This document shows, piece by piece, positions 44,931 through 54,972 of a stretch of DNA of 64,000 nucleotides (position 1 is the stretch's first letter; each line of letters begins with the position of its first letter). The DNA is from Chlorobaculum sp. MV4-Y. Lineage in GTDB: Bacteria > Bacteroidota > Chlorobiia > Chlorobiales > Chlorobiaceae. A program made the position numbers and the translations under genes. The notes under the pieces were generated by a model. That model was given only the letters and a program-made list of their open reading frames with translations. It searched no databases and was not told the origin of the DNA. The stretch spans positions 1,616,359 through 1,680,358 of the forward strand of contig NZ_CP104202.1 of assembly GCF_025244685.1 (NCBI RefSeq). The letters are read 5' to 3'.

Positions 44931-47417
44931 TCAATCCAGATTTCGCAGCAGCAGCTCCAGCGAGTCTTCGCTCTTGACAAGCACCTCTCGTGGCTTGCTG
45001 CCGTCGCCGGCACTGACGATACCGTTCTGTTCGAGCTGATCCATCACCCTTCCCGCGCGGCTGAAACCGAGCCGCAGACGGCGCTGCAGAAGGGAGACGC
45101 TGGCCTGCTGGTGCATGACAACCAGACGGGCTGCCTCCTCGAACATACTGTCGCGCCTGTCCCTGCCCTGATCAAACCCCGATGAGGAACCGTTGCCGCT
45201 GGTCGATGGCGGCTCAGGCAGTGTGCACTCAGCTCTCATTGGCGGCTGCTCGCCGATAAATTCGGTTATCGCATCGACTTCGGAGAGGGAAATATAGGGG
45301 CACTGGATCCGTTCCGGTTTGGACATCTTTGCTGACTGGAACAGCATGTCGCCACTGCCAAGCAATTGCTCCGCGCCAGACACGTCAAGAATGGTGCGGG
45401 AATCGACCTTGCTGGCCACCTGGAAAGCGATGCGCGAGGGAAAGTTTGCCTTGATGATACCGGTGATGATATCAACCGACGGGCGCTGCGTAGCCACGAT
45501 CAGGTGAATGCCGACCGCCCTGGCCATCTGCGCGAGCCTCGTGATAGGCTCCTCGACCTCCCGGCCTGCCGTGATCATCAGGTCGGCAAGCTCGTCAACC
45601 ACGACGACGAGGTAGAACATCGCCTTATCTTTCACCTTCCGGTTATACTCACCGATGTTGCGCACGCCGCACTGCTCGAGCATCTCGTACCGGTGCTCCA
45701 TTTCACGCACCACCGACCTGAGCGCAGACACCGCTTTTTGGGGATCGGTGACAATGATCTGATCCTCCATGCCGGGAATTTTTGGCAGGAAATGATCTTT
45801 CAGAAGCTTGTACGGCTTGAGCTCGACCCGCTTCGGATCGATCAGCACGAACTTGACCTCGTCCGGCTTCTTCGAATAAAGCAGACTCGTGAGCAGCACG
45901 TTGATCGCCACCGACTTGCCAGCACCGGTCGCACCTGCGATCAGGAGATGCGGCATGGAGGCCAGGTCATCGACGATCACTTCGTTCGAGATGCTCTTGC
46001 CCAGCACAATCGGCAGGGCCATCGAATTGTTCTTGAACTTTTCGACCTGAAGCACCGAGCGCATCACCACCGGTCGCGGCTTGCTGATCGGTATTTCGAC
46101 ACCGATGGCGTTCTTGCCGGGAATGGGTGCAATGATCCTTATACCGCCGGACGAGGAGGCCATCGCCATGGCGAGATCGTTTTCGAGTGACTTGATCCGG
46201 CTGATCTTCACCTCCGGTGCAAGTTCGAGCTCAAACAGCGCCACGCGCGGACCTACGGTGGTAGCAATGCGAATGACATCGATTTTGTAAATCCTGAGCT
46301 TTTCGAGCAGGCGATTCTTGGTTTCGGCCAAGTGGCGCTCGTCGTAGCTTTCGTCCTCGTCCTTCGGACGCCGCAACAGATCGATCGAGGGAAAGCGATA
46401 CTTGACATGGTCATGCGTCCTGACCTTGAGCGCCCGCTCGTCCAGGTCAGCCTCCGCCTCCTGAACTCCCGGCTTGATGATCATTTCCGGCCCCTCTTCC
46501 GGCCTGGTGAATGCAGGTTCCGGAGTTTGAACCTCATCGACTTCCGCCGGAATGACGACAGGCTCGGACACAGCCACATTGACCAGTGGCAGCGCAGGTT
46601 CCACATCCATCACAGACGCCGGAGATTTTGGCGAGCTATCGAATGGAGCCGCATTTTCCTTTGAAGCGTCGCCAGCTCTCCTTGCGCGTTGTTCTCTCTT
46701 GTTCCTCTTTCTCTGCTCTTTTTCAAGGACCGCCGCCATCCGCTCCGCCTTTTTCCTGACCTGCATCTCCTCCTTTTCCCGGCGCTTTCTTTGGCGTTCG
46801 GCCCTGATCGCCTGTACAGTTGCCAGCAGCTTTCCGAAAAAGCCGCTCACGCCGGCAATCGTATCCATGATCAAATCGCGACCCATATAGAAGGTCAGTC
46901 CCGCAGCGATAATGGCGGTCAGCACCCACGCCCCGGGATAGCCGATGACGGTGGAGAGGAACGAAGCCATCATTCGACCGGTCGCTCCGGACATGAGATC
47001 GGCCAGAGGCAACATCGAAAGACCAAACATGGCCGACAGATCAAGCGCCATCAAGAGGGTGTACACAAGGAAAAACAGCCCCGGCCCGAGAGGTTTCGTC
47101 CGAAACAGATGCCATCCGAGCACAAGGAAACCAAAAAGAGGCAGCACCGATGGATAGCCAAGCAAAACGCGAACAAAAAAGACCGATACCCTCGCGCCAA
47201 ACAGGCCAAAGGGGTTGTGAATCGTTCCGGCAACCGCCTTGGCCGCGCTGGAGAACAGCTCGTACCAGGGTAACGTCACAATGTACGGTTCGTCCTCGGC
47301 ATGAAAACCGAACACCGCAGCAATGCCGAAAAGCGCGGCGAGCATCAGGGCGATGCCGCCGGCTTCCGTGACAAGACTATCCGTGCGGAAAGCCTTTATG
47401 TTGATCTTGTTTTTCAA
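44931..47417 (-). CDS. ftsK: DNA translocase FtsK/SpoIIIE
   Basis: This 828-residue septal DNA pump has four N-terminal membrane helices (about residues 20-190), a charged, repetitive linker rich in Lys/Arg, and a C-terminal motor. The motor has Walker A GATGAGKS, Walker B VVVVDELADLM and a QRPSVDIITG segment. The gamma winged helix (SVSLLQRRLRLGFSRAGRVMDQLEQNGIVS) ends the protein and should read KOPS-type sequences near dif. It resolves chromosome dimers at division. Confidence 0.95.
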   Translation of the reverse strand: MKNKINIKAFRTDSLVTEAGGIALMLAALFGIAAVFGFHAEDEPYIVTLPWYELFSSAAKAVAGTIHNPFGLFGARVSVFFVRVLLGYPSVLPLFGFLVLGWHLFRTKPLGPGLFFLVYTLLMALDLSAMFGLSMLPLADLMSGATGRMMASFLSTVIGYPGAWVLTAIIAAGLTFYMGRDLIMDTIAGVSGFFGKLLATVQAIRAERQRKRREKEEMQVRKKAERMAAVLEKEQRKRNKREQRARRAGDASKENAAPFDSSPKSPASVMDVEPALPLVNVAVSEPVVIPAEVDEVQTPEPAFTRPEEGPEMIIKPGVQEAEADLDERALKVRTHDHVKYRFPSIDLLRRPKDEDESYDERHLAETKNRLLEKLRIYKIDVIRIATTVGPRVALFELELAPEVKISRIKSLENDLAMAMASSSGGIRIIAPIPGKNAIGVEIPISKPRPVVMRSVLQVEKFKNNSMALPIVLGKSISNEVIVDDLASMPHLLIAGATGAGKSVAINVLLTSLLYSKKPDEVKFVLIDPKRVELKPYKLLKDHFLPKIPGMEDQIIVTDPQKAVSALRSVVREMEHRYEMLEQCGVRNIGEYNRKVKDKAMFYLVVVVDELADLMITAGREVEEPITRLAQMARAVGIHLIVATQRPSVDIITGIIKANFPSRIAFQVASKVDSRTILDVSGAEQLLGSGDMLFQSAKMSKPERIQCPYISLSEVDAITEFIGEQPPMRAECTLPEPPSTSGNGSSSGFDQGRDRRDSMFEEAARLVVMHQQASVSLLQRRLRLGFSRAGRVMDQLEQNGIVSAGDGSKPREVLVKSEDSLELLLRNLD

Positions 47418-47441
47418 CAGGGAGATAGGCTTGTGGTCAGA

Positions 47442-48539
47442 TCATGGACGGTCAGCGTGCACGAACGGCAGCCGCCTGACCGCACCGGGTTGCATGGTTC
47501 CGCGAATTTCCACGAAGATCGGCGTGCCGGGCTGCGCGTAGTCGAGCAGAAGGCTCGCCGTACCGATCGGCTCCTGAAGGGTCGGAGAGACCGTGCCGCT
47601 GCACACCTCGCCAATCTCCTGGTGATCGGAGTTATAAACCTTGAAGTGCTGACGCGGAATGGCGCGGCCTTCGAGACTGAAACCAACCACGCTTTTGCGC
47701 GGCGAAATTTCGACCTGCTCGCACGCCTGCTTGCCGATGAAGTTGGGCTTGCTCATCTTCACCACCCATTTGAGCCGTGCTTCGAGCGGATTGACATCCT
47801 TCTCGATCTCGTGGCCGTAGAGCGAGTAGCCCATTTCGAGCCGCAGCGTATCGCGTGCGCCGAGGCCGATCGGCTGGATGCCGTCACTCTTTCCTGCCTC
47901 CATCAGCGCCTTCCAGAGCGCTTCGGCCTTTTCGTTCGAAAGGCAGATTTCAACGCCTGCCTCGCCGGTATAGCCGGTACGAGCCACGATGATCTGTTCG
48001 CCCTCGAACGAAAGCTTCACGAAATGGAACGAACGAAGCGCGTCGATGCCCGCGCCGGGGAAAACCCGCGCGAGAATGTCGAAAGACTTCGGCCCCTGCA
48101 GAGCGATGAGCGACAGCGCGCTGGTGTGATTTTCGAGCGTCACCCCTTCAAACTCGCCGACGTGGCTCGTGAGCCAGTCGAAATCCTTTTCGCAGTTGCT
48201 CGCGTTGACGATAATGAAAAAGGTGTCGGCGCTGACGCGGTAGATGATCAGGTCATCGACGATGCCGCCATCGGGGTAGAGCATGAGGGTATATTGCGCC
48301 TGCCCGTCCACGATTTTTGCGAGATCGTTGGTGGTCATGTACTGGAGAAAATCAAGCGCCCGCTCACCCCTGACGTAGAAATTACCCATGTGCGACACAT
48401 CGAAAAGCCCCGCCGCTTCGCGCACGGCCTTGTGTTCGGCGATAATTCCGGTGTACTGCACCGGCATCAGAAATCCGCCGAAATCGATCATTTTTGCACC
48501 GGCAGCTTCATGCCAGGCTGAGAGCGCAGTCTTTTTCAT
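47442..48539 (-). CDS. gcvT: Glycine cleavage system T protein (aminomethyltransferase)
   Basis: This 365-residue folate-dependent enzyme has the signatures [53 protein letters not shown] and [14 protein letters not shown]. It releases ammonia and transfers the methylene group to tetrahydrofolate. No gcvH or gcvP gene adjoins it. It starts just downstream of a TPM-domain gene and ends 24 bases before ftsK on the same strand. No glycine riboswitch was recognised in the 112-base leader. Confidence 0.95.
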   Translation of the reverse strand: MKKTALSAWHEAAGAKMIDFGGFLMPVQYTGIIAEHKAVREAAGLFDVSHMGNFYVRGERALDFLQYMTTNDLAKIVDGQAQYTLMLYPDGGIVDDLIIYRVSADTFFIIVNASNCEKDFDWLTSHVGEFEGVTLENHTSALSLIALQGPKSFDILARVFPGAGIDALRSFHFVKLSFEGEQIIVARTGYTGEAGVEICLSNEKAEALWKALMEAGKSDGIQPIGLGARDTLRLEMGYSLYGHEIEKDVNPLEARLKWVVKMSKPNFIGKQACEQVEISPRKSVVGFSLEGRAIPRQHFKVYNSDHQEIGEVCSGTVSPTLQEPIGTASLLLDYAQPGTPIFVEIRGTMQPGAVRRLPFVHADRP

Positions 48540-48651
48540 TGATCTCCTTTATTTGGATAGCTATGTTGGAATGTCTTGTAAAAAAACAATTTGGGGAAAA
48601 GATCAAAGCCTTTTTCAACTCTTTGCAAGACCTTGTTTTTCAGCTCCGGAA

Positions 48652-49416
48652 CTACCAGTTGTCCGAAGCGCCGCCGCCGCCAAAATCACCGCCGCCGCCG
48701 CTGAACCCGCCGTCGTCGGACGAGCCGCCTCCCCCGCCGAAACCGCCGCCGGGGAAAAAGCCGCCGTCACCCAGCCCGCCGAAGCCGAAAGGTCCGCCGC
48801 CACCACCGAAAAAGCGCATGAAACGGGACGCGACAAACAACACAAAAAGGATGATGAAAATCAGAAACGGAGATGGCTCGCCATCATTGTTTTTCTTTTT
48901 CGGCGCCTTGTACTCCCCCTTGACCGAGGCGACAATGGCATCGACGCCATCGATGAACCCCTTGTCGTAATCGCCGCTTTTGAAAGCTGGCTTGATGACA
49001 TCGCGGGTAATCCGGCCCGCCTGGAGGTCGGTCAGACGCCCTTCGAGGCCGTAGCCAACCTCGATTCTCATCGCCCGGTCGTTTTTCGAGACAATGAGCA
49101 AAATGCCGTTATCCGTCCCCTTCTGCCCGAGCTTCCAGGCTTCGGCGACGCGGATCGAAAACTCCTCGATCGGCTCGCCCTGAAGTGACGGCACCGTGAG
49201 AATCGCGATCTGCGTGCCATCCTCCGCTTCAAGCGCGGCGAGTTTCTGCTCAATCTCCGCGCGTGTGGCGGGAGAGATCATGCCGGCGTAGTCGTTCACC
49301 CGCTGCTTGAGCGTGGGCACCGGCGGAAAAGCAGCCATGAGTGGCATGGCTGCCATCAGGAGCGCCAGCGCGAAGAGGGCGGACGGGAACCAGCGTGATC
49401 TCTTGCAGATACTCAT
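48652..49416 (-). CDS. TPM-domain (YgcG-like) membrane protein
   Basis: This 254-residue protein has a signal peptide, a TPM domain ([45 protein letters not shown], then [30 protein letters not shown]), one membrane helix ([15 protein letters not shown]), and a Gly/Ser-rich tail ending [11 protein letters not shown] proteins are linked to photosystem II repair in plants and to membrane-protein turnover or phosphatase activity in bacteria. It is paired with lemA, a recurrent combination, 11 bases downstream of it. Confidence 0.85.
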   Translation of the reverse strand: MSICKRSRWFPSALFALALLMAAMPLMAAFPPVPTLKQRVNDYAGMISPATRAEIEQKLAALEAEDGTQIAILTVPSLQGEPIEEFSIRVAEAWKLGQKGTDNGILLIVSKNDRAMRIEVGYGLEGRLTDLQAGRITRDVIKPAFKSGDYDKGFIDGVDAIVASVKGEYKAPKKKNNDGEPSPFLIFIILFVLFVASRFMRFFGGGGGPFGFGGLGDGGFFPGGGFGGGGGSSDDGGFSGGGGDFGGGGASDNW

Positions 49417-49427
49417 CGACAGACAGC

Positions 49428-50015
49428 TCAGAATTTCACCTGCGGCACGGCTCTGGCCGCCTCATCGGCCTTGAAATATGCCTTCGGCTTCAGCTTGAGC
49501 ACCACACTGTTGGTGATGGAGTTCGGGAATATGCGGATTGAGGAGTTGAAGACTTGCACCGCCTCGTTGTAACGCTGGCGGGCGACACTGATGCGGTTCT
49601 CCGTGCCTTCGAGCTGCACCTGCAAATCCCGGAAATTCTGCGTAGCCTTCAGCTCGGGATAGCGCTCGACGGCAACCAGAAGCCGCGACAACGAGGAAGA
49701 GAGCTCGCCCTGGGCGGACTGGAACTTCGACATGGCGTCCGGATCGCTGAGCATCTCTGGAGTGAGCTGGATGGAGGTCGCCTTTGCACGGGCCTCGATG
49801 ACCGCCTGAAGCGTCTCCTTCTCGAAATTTGCCGCGCCCTTCACCGTGGCAACAAGGTTCGGCACAAGATCGGAACGGCGCTGAAGCTGCGATTCCAGAT
49901 CGCCCCACGCACGATTGACGGCTTCTTCGTTCTGCTGCATCGTATTGTAACCGCATCCGCTGAGCATGACGAGCGCAAGAAGAAAGGGAAAGACCCTTGT
50001 AATATGTCGTATCAT
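49428..50015 (-). CDS. lemA: LemA family protein
   Basis: This 195-residue protein has an N-terminal lipoprotein-type signal ([16 protein letters not shown]) and the LemA core: [56 protein letters not shown], then [41 protein letters not shown]. The helical bundle faces the periplasm. Its function is poorly known; the TPM-domain partner follows directly. Confidence 0.9.
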   Translation of the reverse strand: MIRHITRVFPFLLALVMLSGCGYNTMQQNEEAVNRAWGDLESQLQRRSDLVPNLVATVKGAANFEKETLQAVIEARAKATSIQLTPEMLSDPDAMSKFQSAQGELSSSLSRLLVAVERYPELKATQNFRDLQVQLEGTENRISVARQRYNEAVQVFNSSIRIFPNSITNSVVLKLKPKAYFKADEAARAVPQVKF

Positions 50016-50171
50016 TGTATCACTCCTTCGGTTTGAAAAGTCTGGTAACAGCGTTCAAAATAGAACATTCCCCTGCCCGATGCAAAACAAAGACAGCAGG
50101 GACTTCAGTGGCTGCAATGTTGGAAGAATCGATCCTCTTTCTCCGTCCACCAAGTCTACCGCGTTCACGCC

Positions 50172-51215
50172 TCAGCAAATCCGCGGCAACTGCTCGCCGA
50201 GGGGCATCTCCACGATGCGGCGACTACCGAAGGGGGTGCGCATCACCACCATGCCGGGGTGCTCTTCGGTGACTTTGCCGATAATGGCGGCTTCGCGCCC
50301 GTGCTCGTGCAAGCGCATGGCGGCAAGTGCGGCCTGAGCTTCGGCGGCGGGAACGACGACGAGCACCTTGCCTTCGTTGGCGACGGTGAGCGGGTCGATG
50401 CCGAGCAGTTCAGCGGCTCCGCGCACCTCTTCGCGCACAGGAATCGCGGCTTCGTCGAGTTCGATGCCGACTGATGACGATGCAGCGAGTTCGTTGAGCG
50501 TGGCCGCGACGCCGCCCCGGGTGGGGTCGCGCATGGCGTGGAGGTTTGGCGCGGCGGCGAGCAAGCCGGCAATCATGCCGTTCAGGGCAGCGGAGTCGCT
50601 CCTGATGCGGCTCTGGAAGGAGAGGCCTTCGCGGGTGGTGAGAATCGCCATGCCGTGGTCGCCGATGGTTCCGGAGAGCAGCACCGCATCGCCAGGCCGG
50701 AGGTTGCGGCACGAGACGTCGCGGCCCGGCGGGATGAAGCCGACGCCGGAGGTGTTGATGAAAATCCGGTCGCACTGCCCTTTCTGCACCACTTTGGTGT
50801 CGCCGCACGCGATGACCACCCCCGCCTTCTGCGCGGCATCGGCCATGCTTTTGACGATCCGTTCGAGATCGGCGAGCGGCAATCCCTCTTCGAGCACGAA
50901 CCCGGCGCCGAGGTAGCGCGGCACGGCACCGCCGACGGCCAGGTCGTTTACCGTGCCGTTGACCGCCAGGTCGCCGATATTCCCGCCGGGGAAAAAGATC
51001 GGCGAAACGACGTAGGTGTCGGTCGTGAACGCGATGTGCCCCGGCTCGGCCTCGAACCGCGCCTGATCGTCGAGCTGGTCGAGCACCGGATTGCCGAGAT
51101 GCGGCATGAACACCCGCGCCGTCAGCTCCTGCGACAAACGCCCCCCCGCGCCATGAGCCATCTGGACGGTTTCATGCTGAAGAATCGGCGAAGGGCAGCT
51201 CAGTTGCATGGTCAT
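50172..51215 (-). CDS. hypE: Hydrogenase maturation protein HypE
   Basis: This 347-residue ATPase of the PurM/AIR synthase fold makes the cyanide ligand of [NiFe] hydrogenase from carbamoyl groups delivered by HypF. Signatures are VQMAHGAGGRLSQELT, FTTDTYVVSPIFFPGGNIGDLAVNGTVNDLAVGGA, and the C-terminal PRIC with the cysteine that carries the thiocyanate. It is the last hyp gene, separated from hypD by about 1.9 kb of cargo genes. Confidence 0.96.
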   Translation of the reverse strand: MTMQLSCPSPILQHETVQMAHGAGGRLSQELTARVFMPHLGNPVLDQLDDQARFEAEPGHIAFTTDTYVVSPIFFPGGNIGDLAVNGTVNDLAVGGAVPRYLGAGFVLEEGLPLADLERIVKSMADAAQKAGVVIACGDTKVVQKGQCDRIFINTSGVGFIPPGRDVSCRNLRPGDAVLLSGTIGDHGMAILTTREGLSFQSRIRSDSAALNGMIAGLLAAAPNLHAMRDPTRGGVAATLNELAASSSVGIELDEAAIPVREEVRGAAELLGIDPLTVANEGKVLVVVPAAEAQAALAAMRLHEHGREAAIIGKVTEEHPGMVVMRTPFGSRRIVEMPLGEQLPRIC

Positions 51216-51231
51216 TGGAGGATTGGGCCGG

Positions 51232-52057
51232 TTATTGTTTCAGGTCTTTCAGCAAACGATCAAATGCCGTTTTATGGGTAGCCTGATCGCTTCTCCAAAG
51301 GGAAAAATCGGGAACATGATACTCCCGGATTTCACGAGCAAGGTCTCGTCCACTATCGGAGTCGAAACGTTTCCATTTTTTGATTTGCTCAAAAGGAACA
51401 ATGCTGATCGGAAACAACACCTGCTTTTGCTGCTGCTGTTCTTTCTGAATCGCGTTGATGATTTCTTGCTCGACCCAATTGCTGTTCATGCTATCTGGCG
51501 AGAGGATGAGCAAGAGCTTGTCGTATTTGCGAATAGCCTCCTCGATCTGATGAAGCACCTTTTTCCCACCCTGAATATCATGCGGTGCGAACCAGCACCG
51601 GACGCCGGATGCTTGAAGATCATTATGAATCCGTCTGGCAAAATCATCGTCTTTTGTGCTATAGCTGATAAAGCAGGAATAATAATCGAAAGCCTTGACT
51701 GTCAGTGAGTGAACGTACTCGATGAAAATATTCGGCACACCACAACCTCTCAGAAAGATTTCCGGTATGTTGCCTTTCGATTTGTAAATCGCGTCGATAC
51801 CTATGGTTGATGGGCCGCTGTGCCGTAAAGTTTCTACCCCAATAACACTACTGAGATCAACATCGCCGACGAATAATGGTATAGCCTACATGTGCCTCGT
51901 ATAGCTTAACCCCGCTGAGGCTTGCACCCCTGAGTTTTGCACCCCTGAGGTCTGCATAGCTGAGATTAGGCTTCAAATCCGGATATGCTTCCCTCGCTGC
52001 ATTCCATTCCTCCACCGATTTCAGAAGCATCTTTTTCGTCAGAATATTCTTTCCCAT
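51232..52057 (-). pseudogene. Pentapeptide-repeat/TIR-domain protein, frameshifted
   Basis: From ATG 52057 one frame gives MGKNILTKKMLLKSVEEWN and a few pentapeptide repeats (LSYADLRGAKLRGASLSGVKLYEA). A one-base shift near 51870 breaks it. The next frame continues DVDLSSVIGVETLRHSGPSTIG and GNIPEIFLRGCGVPNIF into a TIR domain with FISYSTKDDDFARRIHNDL, CWFAPHDIQGG and LSPDSMNSNWVEQEI, including the glutamate expected for NADase activity. If repaired the protein would have about 275 residues. The TIR part from 51738 remains open (168 codons) and could still be made from an internal start. Such proteins are often defence effectors. Confidence 0.75.
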
Positions 52058-52079
52058 AAGATCATCCTTTTTCAGCCCT

Positions 52080-52161
52080 TGCGGTGATAGCGATAATACG
52101 CGGCGCAGGCCCCTTCGGAGGAGACCATGGTTGCACCGAGCGGGGTTTGCAGGGTGCATTC
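52080..52161 (-). repeat. Duplicate of the hypD 3' end
   Basis: These 82 bases match 53151-53232, the last codons of hypD, with about five mismatches. The copy encodes the same end AAYYRYHR but then KG and a stop, a plausible alternative HypD terminus, directly followed by the ribosome site of the pentapeptide/TIR gene. It looks like the original hypD end displaced when the Sel1 gene was gained. Confidence 0.85.
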
Positions 52162-52189
52162 CCGTCCGCCCGCGACATGAGATAAAGAT

Positions 52190-53116
52190 TCAGTCCTCTT
52201 GTTCATTCAATTTCCGGTATGCATCACATCCCGCCTGCAATTGGTTGTCACAAGCTTTTCCAAACCACTCTTTTGCGGTACGCATGTCTTGACTCACACC
52301 TTGACCCTCGGCGTACATCAACCCAAGATTGTATTGCGCTTTGGCGTTGCCTTGTTCTGCGGCCAGACGATACCACTTCAGCGCCTCCTCATAGTCCTGT
52401 TGCACACCGTGGCCGAGGTCGTACATCAAGCCCAGGTTGAGTTGTGCGTTGCTGTTCCCCTGTGCTGCGGACAAACGATACCACTTCTGAGCTTCGGCAT
52501 AGTCCTGCCTGACTCCTTCGCCTTTATCATACATCAATCCAATATTGTATTGCGCCTTAGCATTTCCCTGCGCTGCTGACATGCGATACCATTTCTGCGC
52601 TTCCCCATAGTCCTGCCTCACCCCTTCGCCTTTATCGTACATCAGGCCGAGGTCAAATTGTGCATTGCCGTTACCCTGTGCGGCAGACAGATGATACCAC
52701 TTCAGCGCTTCCCCATAGTCCCGGTTTACACCTCGTCCTTCTTTGTACCTCATTCCGATCAGAAGTTGCGCACCGGCGCTCCCTTGTTCAGCAGCCTTAA
52801 GATGCCACCTCAAGGCCTCTGCATCGTCCCGCTTGATTCCTTTGCCTGAATCATACATCACGCCAATCATGAATTGGGCCTCTGCATTGCCCTGTGCGGC
52901 AGACAGACGAAACCACTTCAGTGCTTCGGTATAGTTCTGCCTGACTCCCTTGCCTGTGACGTACATCGCGCCAACGGCGAGCTGTGCATGAGCGTCACCC
53001 TTTTCCGCCTCTTTTTTCCATGCAGAAATATCCTTCTGCACTGGAGCTTGGCTGTAGGTTGCCGTTGGCACAAAGAGCAGCAACGCTGTCAGAACGCAAA
53101 GAATCAGATTTTTCAT
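52190..53116 (-). CDS. Exported Sel1-repeat protein
   Basis: This 308-residue protein has a signal peptide ([22 protein letters not shown]) followed by seven 36-residue Sel1 (TPR-like) repeats of the form [36 protein letters not shown], and a short tail with two cysteines. Sel1 solenoids mediate protein-protein contacts, often in envelope or secretion processes. Repeats four and five are nearly the same, suggesting recent duplication. The gene sits between hypD and its duplicated 3' fragment, inside the hyp operon, and is probably cargo there. Confidence 0.85.
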   Translation of the reverse strand: MKNLILCVLTALLLFVPTATYSQAPVQKDISAWKKEAEKGDAHAQLAVGAMYVTGKGVRQNYTEALKWFRLSAAQGNAEAQFMIGVMYDSGKGIKRDDAEALRWHLKAAEQGSAGAQLLIGMRYKEGRGVNRDYGEALKWYHLSAAQGNGNAQFDLGLMYDKGEGVRQDYGEAQKWYRMSAAQGNAKAQYNIGLMYDKGEGVRQDYAEAQKWYRLSAAQGNSNAQLNLGLMYDLGHGVQQDYEEALKWYRLAAEQGNAKAQYNLGLMYAEGQGVSQDMRTAKEWFGKACDNQLQAGCDAYRKLNEQED

Positions 53117-53136
53117 CCTTGTCGGGAAGAGATGGT

Positions 53137-54234
53137 TCAACTGCTGACATTGCGGTGATACCGATAATACGCGGCGCAGGCTCCTTCGGAGGAGACCATC
53201 GTTGCGCCGAGCGGGGTTTGCGGGGTGCATTCTTTGCCGAAGGCCGGGCAGTCGGAGGGTTTGAGGTGGCCTTGCAGCACCTCGCCGCTCTTGCACAGTG
53301 GCGACTCCTGCGGGGCGATGTGGCCCACGTCGAAGCGCTTTTCGGCGTCGAAGCGCGCGTACTGTTCGCGCAGCACGAGGCCGCTTGCCGGAATGACGCC
53401 GATGCCGCGCCACGGACGGTCGGCGACCTCGAACACCTCCTGCATCACGCGCTGCGCCTCGGGATTGCCCTCGCGGCTCACCACGCGCCCGTAGGCGTTC
53501 ACCACGCCACTCCGGCCCGCTTCGAGCAGTTCGACCGTCTTCAGAATCGCGTCAAGCAGATCGACCGGCTCGAACCCGGCGGGCACAATCGGCACGCCGA
53601 ACTCCGCCGCCACCGGCTCGTACTCCTCGTACCCCATGATAGCGCAGACGTGCCCGGCGGCAAGGAACCCCTGCACGCGGTTGTCGGGCGACGACAGAAT
53701 CGCGCGCATCGCCGGCGGCACCATCACCTGGCTCACCAGCTCGCTGAAATTCGTAAGCCCCTCCCGCGCCGCCTGATGCACGGCCATCGCGTTGGCCGGA
53801 GCCGTGGTCTCAAAGCCGACCGCCAGAAACACCACCTTTTTTGACGGATTGTCGCGCGCGATTTGCAACGCTTCGAGCGGCGAAAAAACGACGCGCACAT
53901 CCGCCCCCTCGCTCCGCGCCATAAACAGGTCTTTCGAGTTGCCCGGCACGCGCAGCATGTCGCCGAAGCTCGTCAGAATCGTGTCCGGCCTCGCCGCAAT
54001 CGCCAGCGCCCGCTCGATCGTCTCCAGCGGCGTCACGCACACCGGACACCCCGGCCCGTGCACAAGGTGGACATTCGGCGGCAAAAGCTGGTCGATGCCG
54101 TTGCGCAGAATCGAATGCGTCTGACCGCCGCAGATTTCCATGATCGTCCAGTCGTGACGCGCCACCTGCCGGATGCGGTCAAGCAATGCGCGGGCGCGAA
54201 CCGGGTCGCGATATTCGTCGATGAATTTCATCAT
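53137..54234 (-). CDS. hypD: Hydrogenase maturation protein HypD
   Basis: This 365-residue Fe-S protein works with HypC to assemble the Fe(CN)2CO unit of [NiFe] hydrogenases. The conserved CGGQTHS (residues 38-44), [21 protein letters not shown] and the C-terminal cysteine-rich region ([31 protein letters not shown]) are present. Its start overlaps the hypC stop by four bases. The last residues NVSS differ from the KG ending encoded by the duplicated fragment at 52080-52161. Confidence 0.96.
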   Translation of the reverse strand: MMKFIDEYRDPVRARALLDRIRQVARHDWTIMEICGGQTHSILRNGIDQLLPPNVHLVHGPGCPVCVTPLETIERALAIAARPDTILTSFGDMLRVPGNSKDLFMARSEGADVRVVFSPLEALQIARDNPSKKVVFLAVGFETTAPANAMAVHQAAREGLTNFSELVSQVMVPPAMRAILSSPDNRVQGFLAAGHVCAIMGYEEYEPVAAEFGVPIVPAGFEPVDLLDAILKTVELLEAGRSGVVNAYGRVVSREGNPEAQRVMQEVFEVADRPWRGIGVIPASGLVLREQYARFDAEKRFDVGHIAPQESPLCKSGEVLQGHLKPSDCPAFGKECTPQTPLGATMVSSEGACAAYYRYHRNVSS

Positions 54235-54512
54235 TCCGGCTTCTGGATGGCCGACGGCGGAAGCTCGCCATCAACGTCAAACGCGCCGCTCTTGATGAGT
54301 TCATCCCAAAGCTTGAGGCTTTCAGCGGCCTCCTCCTCGTCGATGATCTTCAGCGCGAACCCTGCGTGAACAATGGTGTACTGACCAATGGCGATTTCGG
54401 GAACATATTCGAGGCACGCTTTCGTGAGAGCACCGCTAATGTCCACCGTGCCCATCTTCAGGCCGTTCTCTTCGCGGATTTCTATGACTTTTCCGGGTAT
54501 GGCGAGGCACAT
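54231..54512 (-). CDS. hypC: Hydrogenase maturation chaperone HypC
   Basis: This 93-residue chaperone has the essential N-terminal [12 protein letters not shown] with Cys2, and [22 protein letters not shown]. It carries the iron centre between HypD and the hydrogenase large subunit. The C-terminal tail is slightly longer than usual. Its stop overlaps hypD by four bases. Confidence 0.95.
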   Translation of the reverse strand: MCLAIPGKVIEIREENGLKMGTVDISGALTKACLEYVPEIAIGQYTIVHAGFALKIIDEEEAAESLKLWDELIKSGAFDVDGELPPSAIQKPE

Positions 54513-54519
54513 GGTTTCA

Positions 54520-54550
54520 ATGGATAATGGATAGTTGATAATTGATAATG
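54520..54550. repeat. AT-rich inverted repeat, left flank of four-helix gene
   Basis: TGGATAATGGATAGTTGATA followed by ATTGATAATG is an imperfect inverted match of 54941-54972. The pair brackets the gene at 54561-54944. Confidence 0.6.
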
Positions 54551-54560
54551 ATTGAGATCA

Positions 54561-54944
54561 TTAGCATTCTAACAGATTTTTTTTCGATGACTTGATGATA
54601 GCTGTCAGGAGTTTCAGCAATTCAACAACATCTGACCTAATCGAATCAAAGCCTTGTTTTTCAAGAAGTTGAGACTGATAGAGGAGTTCGATCCAATAGT
54701 CTGTTTCATTGGCCTCTTTGAGAGCAATTGCCATTTTGTGAATAAAATCAGCCCTGCTTTCAACATGTTCTGCCTCTCGCACAAGAGCCCCTATTGCAGT
54801 ACCGGATTTCAGAAGTTGCCTGCTCAACACATACGCCTTTTTCTCCTGCTCCAGAAACTGAGTGAGTTTTACTATACGAATCGCGAATTGAAAAGAAAGC
54901 TCTTTAACCCTGTTTACCCCATTCTTGCGTCCCATTTCTTTCAT
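54561..54944 (-). CDS. Four-helix bundle (S23/bAvd-like) protein
   Basis: This 127-residue protein has the pattern of the family first found in 23S rRNA intervening sequences and related to Avd of diversity-generating retroelements: VKELSFQFAIRIVKLTQFLEQEKKAYVLSRQLLKSGTAIGALVREAE, then FIHKMAIALKEANETDYWIELLYQSQLL. The basic pentameric bundle binds nucleic acid. It sits between hypF and hypC, is bracketed by AT-rich inverted repeats, and shows no relation to hydrogenase assembly, so it looks like a small inserted cassette. Confidence 0.85.
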   Translation of the reverse strand: MKEMGRKNGVNRVKELSFQFAIRIVKLTQFLEQEKKAYVLSRQLLKSGTAIGALVREAEHVESRADFIHKMAIALKEANETDYWIELLYQSQLLEKQGFDSIRSDVVELLKLLTAIIKSSKKNLLEC

Positions 54945-54972
54945 TATCCATTGTCAATTATCCATTATCAAC
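54941..54972. repeat. AT-rich inverted repeat, right flank of four-helix gene
   Basis: TCATTATCCATTGTCAATTA followed by TCCATTATCAAC mirrors the copy at 54520-54550. It overlaps the last codons and stop of hypF (GVDNG) and reaches the start of the four-helix gene. Confidence 0.6.

Noticed and set aside
48540-48651. Glycine riboswitch next to gcvT
   Set aside because: This stretch lies on the 5' side of gcvT but is only about 110 bases long and shows no tandem aptamer pattern; nothing supports it.
48494-48970. Pro/Lys-rich plus-strand frame
   Set aside because: It is the antisense of the Gly-rich tail of the TPM-domain protein.
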